In this document: piece after piece, positions 47,240-58,700 of the stretch | Layout: every line of letters begins with the position of its first letter | How positions within the stretch are numbered: position 1 is the stretch's first letter | NCBI RefSeq assembly: GCF_002443255.2 | Contig: NW_019211456.1 | Span: 13,476,229 to 13,540,228 of the forward strand | Source: Varroa destructor | Taxonomy: Eukaryota > Arthropoda > Arachnida > Mesostigmata > Varroidae | Length of the DNA: 64,000 nt | Direction: 5' to 3' | The notes under the pieces: generated by a model | Databases searched by the model: none | Told to the model about the DNA's origin: nothing | Seen by the model: only the letters and a program-made list of their open reading frames with translations | Program-made: the position numbers and the translations under genes

Positions 47240-49110
47240 AGCAGGACGCGTATTGCAATGACAATGAAAACAAATATCTACATCAAAATTGTAACTTTTA
47301 TCATGTAATAACTCTACTCTAGTTATATTACATTCTAATCGGTCGTTAAGAAGTGAGCGAAACTGTTTACCAACATATTTATCCCATACATATTAATCAA
47401 ACGTATTCCATCGATGTACGGTTTTTGCATTCTATTCAGCATGTAGCAACGCGTTGTGCAATATAGACTTTTCTTTTACATGTTTTTTTTTATCTATTGA
47501 GATGAACATATAACAGAGGAAGTGTACGTCAACGTCATGCTACCTCTGAGTTTTTAAATATAAAAAAAATTAATTGTTATACATACATTAAAAAGTGAAA
47601 TCTTTATTAACTTAGAACTTTGAAATGGGTCAACATTTTTTATGTGCACAGTACTAGATTTATAAGTAATAATAAGCGGGATAATAAATATCGTTCGCGT
47701 CCAGCAGGTTGTTTCAAAAGGAAATTTCTGAAAATTTTTAAACGGTGATAAGTGTTGCTCACTGCCGGAGATGGATGGCATTTTAATCGAACCTGGTAGC
47801 CAAAACGCAAACAGCTATCTTCGAAAATTGCAGAATAATCTTACTTTTAACAGGCTAATTCATCCACGCATCTTATGGCAGTTGTTATGTGTAGCAAATG
47901 TTAGTAACGAGTGAAATACTGACAGTTGTGACATATCTGTCTAGTGAGAGAAAACGATCCATAGTGCCAGCAGTCCGTATCCCAATACCACCAATACACC
48001 CAAAATGAAACATGGACCCAAAAAACAGCCCCAAGTAATATTCGTTAGAATAACTACAGATAGCAAAAAAGACGCAGGCACATAGACGTGTGATTCATAC
48101 AGGAAATGCACTCTTAGCTTCTGTAGTGGGAGACGTAAGTTCGAATCCGGGTAAAATCCGGGCGCGGTGGAAGCTATCTTGATGGAATGCCTAACGGCGA
48201 TGTCGGGCGTAAAATTCGAAACAGAGAGGCGAACGTCCGTTGATCACGGGTACTTGCATCGAATAGGTTCCTTCCAAATAAAAAGTTGAAAAAGATACCT
48301 ATAGCGACACATTTACTCGACACTCGGGGTCAACGAAATGACGCAACGTACAGATCGAACCCGTAACCCTGTTACGGTATCTTCCCCATGCGACGGCTAC
48401 GATATATAGACGACGAATTTCTATATTGTCTTTTGTGTCAATGGCTTATTTCCGCCGAACTAAGCTTTCGGCTACCCGATCAAGTAGGGTGCTGATAGCT
48501 GTGTGTTACGAACGGTGCTGGAGTTCAATGCGATTTAATGGAAGCGCTGTTCCTCAACTTTTGCGAAACACCGAAGACCTATCTATTGGAGAAACATCGA
48601 AATCATTGGACAGTGTCTGCGATTTTCCAGATTCCATATTAGTAATGGCCGTCGTTTTTGCGACGTCGACACCGCCTAGACGATTTTTTTCTTCAATATT
48701 CCGTTTAAAATGGTAGGAAGTAGTGTTACATTTAGAAAACGACAAGCGTTTTGAATCGTATCTATCAATAGACGATTATATACAAAAATGTAGAAGTAAT
48801 AACCGGGTATAGAGCAACCAAGGCCAGACAGGTGGGTCGTTTATTCAACCTGGTTATATGCATCCAAAGTAATATAAATTGCCTTTGAATGAGAGTTATT
48901 GTCTAAACAATATTGAGGGTGATTCGTGTATTCATTCATGAACTATCATAGCTGGAATAACTATTGAGGATTAGATTCGTGCTGACTTTACGTAATCAAG
49001 TCTTGGTAGGTGAATCAGGCAATAAACAGTATCCGTTTAAACAAAATACCTGTTAGCAGAAGCAGGACCCTTCATTTGGACGAACCTTGTCTGATCAACG
49101 AGAGTGAAGT
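47240..49110. other. Non-coding stretch with possible tRNA-derived repeat
   Basis: No supported gene. At 48116-48150 an A-box-like TAGC...AGTGG precedes a B-box match (GTTCGAATC at about 48139), the arrangement found in tRNA-derived SINEs, but the T-stem does not pair, so no tRNA is called. A protein-like minus frame at 48554-48730 (hydrophilic, Ser-rich, ending in a stop) has no acceptor that I trust. Confidence 0.3.
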
Positions 49111-49116
49111 TCCATA

Positions 49117-49329
49117 GCAATAGAAATCGGCCTATCAACACTTCACAGATCAATGCAAAAATTCTGAACATTGTTTGTCGAAATTCTCTCCTACTTGCGC
49201 GTCGAAGCATTTACCGGGTGCGGTGTTAATTCGTATTGATAAATGCTACAAATCGTGCATTGACGGGCACATAAAAGAGCAGGCATACGGATTGCTATGC
49301 CCCTATTGTCGTAGGTTAGACCGATAAAT
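49117..49329 (+). pseudogene. Second RING-like zinc-finger relic
   Basis: An open frame of about 69 codons without a start ATG contains Ser-Pro-Thr-Cys, then about 15 residues on Lys-Cys-Tyr-Lys-Ser-Cys-Ile-Asp-Gly-His, then Leu-Cys-Pro-Tyr-Cys-Arg-Arg, and a stop. Cys-Ile-Asp-Gly followed by Cys-Pro matches the second half of the RING relic at 46.87 kb, so the two are likely paralogous copies 2.4 kb apart. Several ligands of the first zinc site are missing. It could be an exon of a live gene only if partner exons exist, and I found none. Confidence 0.4.
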
Positions 49330-49339
49330 TCGCATTATA

Positions 49340-51500
49340 CGGTCAAGCAAGGAAATGACAGCTGGTGAGTTCAGCATCATCAGCTCATCGAGATAATGCT
49401 ATTCCTGCACGAAGGCTTCAGTGAGCTCGCATTAGTGCTAATTTCAGTCGATCGTAGAACCACAATGACAGTTAAGTGCCGTTAATCATCATGGGCAAAA
49501 CAATTTTGGAGAGGCGCGAAGGATAATTTGCGTTCACGGTTTTATATGCGATACGAAACAGCAGGCAGAGCTTGGCCTGTTACATGACGAGTTGCCAAGT
49601 GATGAATGGAACTACTGCAGTAGCCTGTTTTCGCTACAACGAACAAGGACACACAAAAAAAGCGAAGATTTCAAAGTCAAAACTGACGGCGCTACTAATT
49701 CGACTTTATGCTTGACGAAACCCCGCAACTAGGAACATAATTACGAAACATAATTCGTTTATATTTCACGTGTTGAGGAATAGCGTAACGCTAAACAGTG
49801 GATAGCCCTTAGTAAACCCGAACGACTTTCTATTAAACTCTCTGTTATCAGAAAGTAAACACTTCAGGCTCGGCAGACTGATAAAAAACCGGCTCCAGTT
49901 TCGACGATGCACGATGTCAAAGAGTGGGCTCGCTCAACACCAATAACGTCCTGGTTTCGCAGGTCGATTCAGCCACCTTCCTGAACTAAAGTCATTACCG
50001 GGGCCCGCCGCAGACTTAGCAGTTAGCGCGATGTAATTGACCCAGCGTAAATACGCAACTCACAGGTAAGTCGATTTCTAACCGCTGCAGGTTATCGACG
50101 TTAGGCTTCGTTTCGATGCCTGGGCATCAAAGTCGTATTGCACGAGGTCCATTGCCCAGTGAATCAACTCGGAAACAAGGAACATTGTAATTTTGCAGGT
50201 ATTAGAGTGTACTACATTGGAAAGCTTGTCAACTGAAGAGCGCGTGTAAGTGTTTCAAGCAGTGCACTTCCCTCTTCTCTGCGTAGAGGTAGATGCCATG
50301 AGCAGAGACCCCTAGGGCGAAAACCTTCTTGGAAAGTGAACAAACTTTGGGAGGGGGACTGGCAGTACTAACGACAGAAACTATCTGCCGAAGGTCTTCC
50401 AGCGTCAATACTGCCAGTACTGTTTTCGATCCTATCAGGAAACACTATAAAATAACCCAAGTAATGCAAATTAGTCGCAGTGGCTGGTCGTGACGTTGTT
50501 TGACTCTCCAATTGGCAAGCAAGCAACCAAGCAGGGGAGAATGAGGCTATAGGAGAGAGTGGAACGCTTCGTTTTTATCTAAAAAAGGTAAGATTTTGAT
50601 GATTTCTAAGACGCACGAGGGTCAGATATACTCTTTATGTGGGGCTACTTTTTCGTGTACCTCATCGGCCTTTCGTTAAAAATGAACGAAGCAAAACTCA
50701 GTTTGGAAATATATGGGCAGTTGATGATCATTTTGTAAAGAACATATAGTAGCCACATAGCAAAATTGACGTTGGTATGTATTTACAAACAAAGAGTATA
50801 ATTAACTTCGTAGAAAATTATATAACATATATTTTTCCAGCTATTGTAGCTCATGTCGTTTCTGTCAACGTATCGTACTTAGTAGTTATTGATAGGACGA
50901 CTTCATTAGCATGATGTATCGTTTAAGTAACGCATTATTGTCGACCCACGGAAAAAGATCACGATCATAAATTAGAATTTACTATAATCTGTCAACTAAA
51001 ATCTATGTCTAACTATACGGGTTCAGTGCGGTCAAATTAGCATCGAAGAAATTGTCCCATATCGAACCCAGTCCGTTTTGTCGACACACTGGTGCTTGTG
51101 CCATTCAGAATTTAACTTTATTCTGTGTAGCAAAACTTACAAGTGAAGACAAGTCATAATCTTAGCTTAATTTAATAGAAAATTATTAGAACTTTCTAGC
51201 CATAGTCACAGCAGTGTCTTTGAGACAAAAAAAAAAAAAAGCATAAAAGGCCCATTGACTAATATACGAGTTTAGACTCATTCTCTCAACGATAACGGCA
51301 AGAAAATGTAGGACATACCTTTTATAATTCTTTTCATTTAAACCTCACCCTTTAACTTTAAGACGTTTGTAGGCAATTACCTCTTAGGAATACTTTGGTC
51401 ACTGATGCCCGCAGACCAAATGTTTTTCGCTGTTTGTTGATAGGCTTTATGGTAGAGCTGCAAAAACGAACGAACGGTACGCGTTTTACCCAAGCGATTG
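49340..51500. other. Decayed sequence, no intact gene
   Basis: Short motif-like fragments occur: a CFRY...GH stretch resembling a zinc knuckle (49626-49655) and a VDSATF stretch (about 49963-49980) in another frame, with stops throughout. They could be remains of a retroelement or of the neighbouring RING/TRAF relic. Nothing intact is present. Confidence 0.3.
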
Positions 51501-51511
51501 CCACTTTTCGA

Positions 51512-51561
51512 GAGAAAGGTCGACCAGCTAACTCAAAAGAGCTAGCTGGTCGACCTTTCTC
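51512..51561. repeat. Strong hairpin: 23-bp arms, 4-base loop
   Basis: Bases 51512-51534 and 51539-51561 are reverse complements with one mismatch. The outer 19 bp (51512-51530 with 51543-51561) are perfect. The loop is AAAA. The two open frames reported across it on opposite strands are near mirror images because of the hairpin and are not genes. Confidence 0.9.
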
Positions 51562-51569
51562 CCAACTCA

Positions 51570-52690
51570 CTCGACCCGCTTGGATAGAACGTATGTGTAA
51601 TACAACCATGACGGCTACGTGAGAGTATGCACAGAATATTCGACCTTCTTTCTCCGTACAGCTTCGCCATACATGATCGCGCTAGTGAAGATAATTTAGA
51701 GTATAGCGACAACCACTCGTACTTGCATCCATAGAAGGCATTCTCAAATCGAGCGGATGGCCTTAGCATCTCGCTCTCGTCAAAGCCAGGTTCTTGCTTC
51801 CGACGCCTGGGAACTTTTCACAGGCGCGCTCAACCTTGACGGGAAGCATCTTCAGCGAGGAATCCCGGCAGCATTACTGTTCGATTCTTGCCTTGATAAC
51901 TCCCCCTTACAATAACAGCACCCTCTATCCAACGCCCTCATTCTGTCTGTTGTTGGGAGGCTGATGTTACCAAAATCTTCGAGTTATAATCGCGTCGGCA
52001 GCAACAAAAAGAACAGTTGGGGGTGGGAGATTCAGCGAGAGGTGTATTAAGAAATATGCCATTTATATTCAAAGTGAATGGAAGCTAAGTTGATAGGCGA
52101 AATCGTTACATCAATGGCTCATGAATAAGTCTAGGGGGTTGCCACAACTATTTTCTACTGGACAGACGGTCCGTCGTTGCAGCGAACTGAACAGTGACGT
52201 CAATATCGTTGATACGGTCCCATCATAGTAAAGCAGGGGGTGATCGTGTACTTATGTGTAAACGACATTCAAGAGTAAGAAACTGAAGCAATCGGCTTTT
52301 GGTGTGATCGGGCCCGTAAAGATCAGCCATGCGCATCGAACCAAGCTTGTACCTTCCCAGCTTGAGCTCAAATTGGTAATCTAAATAGAGTCAAATGGCA
52401 CTAATACCACATATGTGCAACGTATCTGTGTCCCACGTGTAATGGGTCTGGTTTGAACAAGCTTTCTATTCCCAATAAACGCCTAAGCAAGCTGAATAAA
52501 AAATGTGCTTAATTCAAAACTGGTTTGGGGGCTACTATATGCAACCCGTAATTGTTACGTCGGTTTTTAATACATTTTAGAAGTTCGGGCTGTAGCCTAG
52601 CTGAGTTTACTGTGGCCAATGGCGGCAATATTATGAGGTAAGTGTACGGTTGGAGAATATGGGATGGAGATTGTATTAGAGAGTGCAATA
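51570..52690. other. Upstream region of the DEG/ENaC gene
   Basis: No other gene was recognised. A GAG|GTAAGT donor-like site at about 52636 follows an ATG-containing segment and may end a 5' untranslated or very short first coding exon of the channel gene. Confidence 0.3.
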
Positions 52691-52704
52691 GTTTGTGGAA
52701 ATCA

Positions 52705-55700
52705 ATGAGAAGCTATGGATTAGAAAGGTCGTTAGTAGAAATTTCGGAAAAGTTGGCGTGGACCAATACGACAGGTAGGCGTGTATATTCATACTGCGAC
52801 GTCAAGAAGGCACGCTTCCTCAGGCGTCTAAGCGTGCAAGTCATCAATCATTGCTATGCCAGTGACAAAACTTCATAGCTGTCATCTTAAAGGTTTGGGT
52901 ATGCTTACTAATTAGGATTGAGCCGATGAGTTTCATAGGAAAGTTGATAGCTTATGAAAACTTGCAAAAAGGCCAGAAAGGAAACCGCAGACGTCTATAA
53001 TATACTTAAACTAGATACATTTGGTGTTGTTTAAGTCAGTTTCTATCTTTCCCTACACTATAAAGAGCACTCGACATTAGCCTTCAACAGATGTTAGCTC
53101 TTATTCCTGTTATACGGCCTTTGTGTATTTAGGACCCTTGTCGTGCTATGCCTTGCCTGAACTGAAATTTCGACTTGAATTGTAAAATACACAGCTCAAA
53201 GTATATGATTTAATTGAGGTAATCATTCAGCGAAACACGAAATCGATAGCCCGTTACCTTACGATGGATGGCTCGTCTAGCTTTACCATGGATCTCATTT
53301 GAAGTCAGGCGAAGTAACCCTTGGATGTCAGTGCAATCTTTGCTTCGACCGGTTATTCCTCTTTAGTTTACTTACCGCTAGTGATACCTCCAGCTAAAAT
53401 GCGAATACGCTTTTCTAAGCCTGACAAGATCATTCGCTGTTTAGTATGGCTTGTTTGTGCTATTGGCTTCCTTTATCAAGGTGGTGAAATGGTGAGCATA
53501 AATATAACTGCGACTATTTTTCCTATCAAATACGCGTTTTATTCATTGTAGAACAAGCATTGTATTTATATGTAGTGCATGACCGTATCGGGCTAGGGGC
53601 CCCATTTTGGGTAAATGAATCCATCTTACGGCCCCAGCGATAGTAACGGCGCGGTGCTAATTTAGGTTATAATGTAAATTGATTTTCTTTTTGCTTTCAA
53701 ATCATTAAAATTTATAGATAAAGATAATTTCGCGATAGTTATTCATCATTCCTTAGGTGGTGTATGGGTTATTTTGTCGATTTTCTCGTTCTATGACCTT
53801 TCCTTTCATTTTTTGCTAATTATTTTCATTAAAGCGTAATGAAAATGAATTTTCTCAACAGGTGGCTATATACTTTGAGTATCCCTTTACGGTGACGATG
53901 ATTGAAGAAGTTCGCAAGAATATCCTATTTCCAGCTGTAACAATTTGCCTAAGCCATTGGTACGTTCATTTGAGAGATACGTTTCTCATGGGTGTAGCCA
54001 TTCCGCCATAGTGAAAAATTAGAAAACCCAGCAAGGACAGACGTCAGACCAGTCAACGTATTTACCAACCAAACGGTGTTCCCAGCGGGTACACATTTTC
54101 TCCATACCATACAAATCTATTACGCTTACGTTAGTTCGTCCGAATGGCACGTAGCATGTATCAATATGAATGATCTAAGAAGTCATTCCTAGCGTAAAAT
54201 AAAAGCATATTGGTGCTATGGACAAAAATATAACTCGTTTTATCACTACACGACTCTGAAGGAAGTTCAAAACCTTTTTTTTTTTTTTTTTTTTTGTTCA
54301 AAACATAGCTTAAATAAGAGAGGTACGTAAAAATAGCTAGAATGAATAAGTCTAGCTGGCTTCAGACTGCCTTCGGTAGGGTTTGATAGTCAATTGTTGT
54401 CTTCTAATTGGGTCAGAGTAATAACGCACCGTTCAAGATATTACGTCCCAGGACGACTAGATTCTAACAAAGTAACATCCTAATAACTGGTTCGATTAAA
54501 CTAACGGAGAAAATCGTGAAAAACAGAAATTGTATTAAAGCGCATGTCATTGTACAATGTAAAATATGTCCCGTAGGATAGATACGGTCCGTCTTTGTAG
54601 GGCTCGACGTGAGAGCTGTCATGACGTGAACGAGCTACTCCTACCAAGTGGGCATAACAAATTTGAGTGGGACGTTAAATCTCGCCTGTCTAGCGCACAC
54701 TCACCCTCCGAGCTGCTCAACTGTTTTATGAGGTGGGTAAAAAATAAAAAAACCTATTGAATTTGAGTTTTTACCTACTAACAAATATATACTTGTACAT
54801 ATATATATATAAACAAACATTGTATCATGTCATAGTAATAGGAATGCCACAGTAAGCACTACTTTAGAAGCAATAGCGATGACAGCGTTCCGATCCTCAA
54901 TGCATTCTCTCTCTTCCTCCCTGTGTCTTTCTACTTCTTAATTCTTTATTGAACACATTAATTATATTATTGGAAACGATCTTGAGTGTCCTCGATAGCG
55001 AGCGGTCCGTTCTTCTTCTTCTTCCCCTCACTCATGTTTCCTTCTCGTCAGAGGCGGACACCGCGTGCGGTCTCCTTGGCCGGCTAGGTAGATCCTGCGG
55101 TCGATGACTGAGGATGATTCTGAGCGACGGAGCGCACGAGAATCTGTGCTAACTTGAATCGTTTCGTCGTTGTTTCTTATTCGCTGAGCCTCAATGCGGT
55201 CCTCCTTTCATTTCGCTCACATTATCCGTCTCATTGTGTACGGTGCTATGCGTCGTCCTGCGATGATTCCTGATCGCCACCGTTGGTCGTGATTTGTTTC
55301 ATGATCACTTTTTCAGGCCGAAGCGCTTTCGCGAGAGTAGGTGCCATTCGCTCAACCAGTTGTTGGACTGCTGAACAGATAAGGCAACCAAAACCGCGTC
55401 TTCGGCAATACAGCCTATTTGGCCTGAGTCAGCTGGCACGCGGGCCTAGCATACTGTTGATCTGGAGGCTAGGGCGCCAGACAAGCTTACTGCCGATAGC
55501 TAGGAACGCAACAGCGGAAAACCTGCGTACATACGCTGTGGACGAATGAAAGCTTTGAACGAAATGTCTCGCCTGCTCGTCGAGGCCAGTAGAGCCGTTG
55601 TAACTATCAAATTCGGCCGATGTAAATGGGATTGTTTTTTTCTTTGCTATTACTGTTATTAGCTGCAAAAAAGAAATAGACGGCTCACATATGGACCTAT

Positions 55701-58700
55701 GAAACGCTTATGGTCGTGCTGGAATGAGTGGCGCTTTCGCGAGTTACGTATGGCAGTTGATTAGACTATGGTAGGCGCTAGAAGCAATGCGTGTGGGTAC
55801 CAAGATGATCCTTTGACTCGTTTAATCCGACGTTGTAAAGTTAAGGGCATTGACTTGCACTGCGAGAATCAAACAACACAAGCGTATCATAAGGTTTATA
55901 CGGTGAACGCTCTAGTCTTCTTCAAAGATACCACAACAATGACGGATAAAAATGAAGAATAATTGCTTTGCTATCGAGGTACTGCTTTTCCAAATAGGAT
56001 GCGTCTAGAGCCTGGTCCGGAGCGAATAATCGTCCGATCGATCAAAAATGCAGGTGAACGTTCAGCTGACTTCATTGTATCATTTGTCATGAGTTTATAA
56101 GTACATAGACACGCATCGATGGCAAGTGTTGGCACACGGCGTGTACACCCTGCAACACCACACGAGCCGTATACGTATGTGAGCCGTATTGCGTCATAAT
56201 AAAGGACGTCTCAGTATTTATATGTGTTGACATTTAATTAGGTAGAGTAATTTCGTTCGTGTGTATCTTCGGCCAGGTCGTCGGTGTCCTCGTGTGATTC
56301 TTTCGAATGTCAGGCGAACATAGAGATGACCTACTTCCGATTACCGTCTCAGATGTGCTACACGATCGATATGTACCGGAAACTAAATAACAATGTTAAC
56401 CATCCAATGAGCTCGTGTCAGACACCTTGGAATTACGGTGAGCTAACAAACACCGAACTAGACAGTATACATATGAGCTACCTGACATTATGTTCAATTG
56501 GGTATTCTCATTATCCCTAAAAATTATATTTATACTAAATCTACTATTTTCTTTCCTATGAGCATGCTACAAATAACATATGACAAAATCAGATGTTACA
56601 TTCGGTCTGCACCGAATAAACGAACGAACTATTACCGATTAGCAGTTCGTTATACGAGTGATACGGAGGTCTTTTTATTTAATGTTTACTCCAGCATGTC
56701 TCAATAACTACCAGGAAATAATCCACTTCGCAGATTTAACTGTCTCTGGTCAGTGGAACCCGAACACGACATGGAGTCTACGCCAGGGAGACACGCTGCC
56801 ATTAATTATCCATGAACCACTAATGGTGCCCCCGGAGAGGCTTTCGTCAATCATGATTGAACCTGGTAAGCGGCACCTCTATCCGTACTATTTGACAAAA
56901 CTTGTCTTCCTCTAGATATACATCGTATATGATTAATTAGCACATGACCTTTATGCAGCTTGAACTATTATAAACAGTTGACAATATATACAAAGACTGT
57001 ATTTCGCCATTTGAATCTTTCAAGATACATCAGGACACATAAGTTCTAAGCTCACGTTATATTCTATAGTAGCGCTTGTATCGGTGGTTGCTTTCGGGGA
57101 TTTTCAGGTATGGATTACACGATCAGCGTGACACAAAACAAAATTCGTCGCTTACCAAAGCCGTATTCTTCCAAGTGCGTCGATTACCAGAAAATAGGCT
57201 TTAAAGACACCTTCTATGGATTTCTCAACCTGGATGTGAGTTTGCTACAACACATTAATCACGTAATGTCATTACGAAAGGAACTAATGTTTGATTATTA
57301 TGGCATACGCCTTTTCTAATTATTATCACGATAGGTTCCTCTGCAAAGGTCGCTATTTTTTGGTTTAACATTATGAAATAAGATTTGATCACTAGGGGGG
57401 ACTCGATTTATCTCTGCCAGTTTTTCGAATCGCTCTTTGGCTGATGTGTCAGAATAAAAAGGGTCCAAAAGGCCATATGTAAGAATAATACCTAATCACG
57501 TGTCGGAGAATCGTGGCCGTACATAGGCCGATTACCGTTTAGGCAAATCTGAGCGAAATGTCTTCGTCCATTAATGCTTTATTACTTCTACCGAATAAGC
57601 CCATAAACGTAGATTCACTTTCTTCTTCCACGTCTAGCCCAACGTTAGGGCAGGTGTGCATCGCTTGTTAGGGGCAGTAATGTATCTCTTACTTACTCTC
57701 GATCCACTTCAGCTGTGAGATCCATTAGATATATTTACATATTTTAGGAGTAGAATCTTTAGATTTGCAGAATCTTCATTTATGATGACTGTCCGTTCAG
57801 TGATTGTTAATTATCCACGTAAACCAGCAGTAACAGCTACTCAAACATCTGTATTAGTTTTAACAAGGCCCAATGGATCTTGTCTAGTCCGCCATCTCCC
57901 CTTTTCTACTTCAACGGGTACCGCCTTTGACTGACATCCCGTTGTTTTTAGGCTAAGCACTAAGGCTGCAAGCAAGTTGGCATCATACCCTTTACGCGTG
58001 GCGGGCATTTCCGTCCGCGCTACGATTGCTGTACACAGACATGCTGTTTCCGCTGTTCGGTTGCAAAGAGGGTATAAGAGCGTTATCAGGAGAGGCAGAA
58101 TATGAGAAATTCAATGAGAGTGATAATCATATTTTTTCCCATCCAACGGCAATAAACATCACAACATCGTGAAGAGCTGCAACAAATAGCGAGCACACAA
58201 TCAAACCACAATACGACCGACTACGGCTGAAGCGAGTGTATGGCTCCGAATGTCGATCCCCCTCCCCCTGTTACCCCAACACCGACAACTATTCTGTTAC
58301 CCCTGACAGCAATGGGTGCTACAGTCCATAGGTAGTCGCCTAAGATGACGATGATGGTGTCTACTTCGAGTCGAAGTGTATGTGTGAACGTATGTATGTA
58401 CACAGGTACTGGGACGTATGAATTTGCTGTGCTGCACAAAACGTTAGGCCGGGATGGGCCAACCGGGGCAGAATAGGGGATGTTGCCTGCCTCGTTGCTG
58501 CGTGCTCTATGTCTAACCGACCCATTCTCGGTATGGGGTGACGTGGGTCGCCATTGCCGTTTGCTTTATTGTTATTAGCATAGTGCAGATAGATGTGCGG
58601 TCGGCGCTAGTCGCGCATCGAGCAGCAGAAACGGCTATAGCGAGCGCATTACAAGTGAGTAAAACAGGCAGGAGAGCGTGAGAGCACAACGGCAGAGGTC

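Noticed and set aside
48110..48160. Possible tRNA gene (B-box GTTCGAATC)
   Set aside because: The T-arm and acceptor stems do not pair and the A-to-B spacing is short. At best a SINE remnant.
48354..48380. Minus-strand GTTCGATCT with an upstream A-box-like motif
   Set aside because: The last B-box base mismatches and no cloverleaf forms.
51358..51622. Two opposing frames of 75-83 codons
   Set aside because: They are mirror products of the hairpin at 51512-51561.
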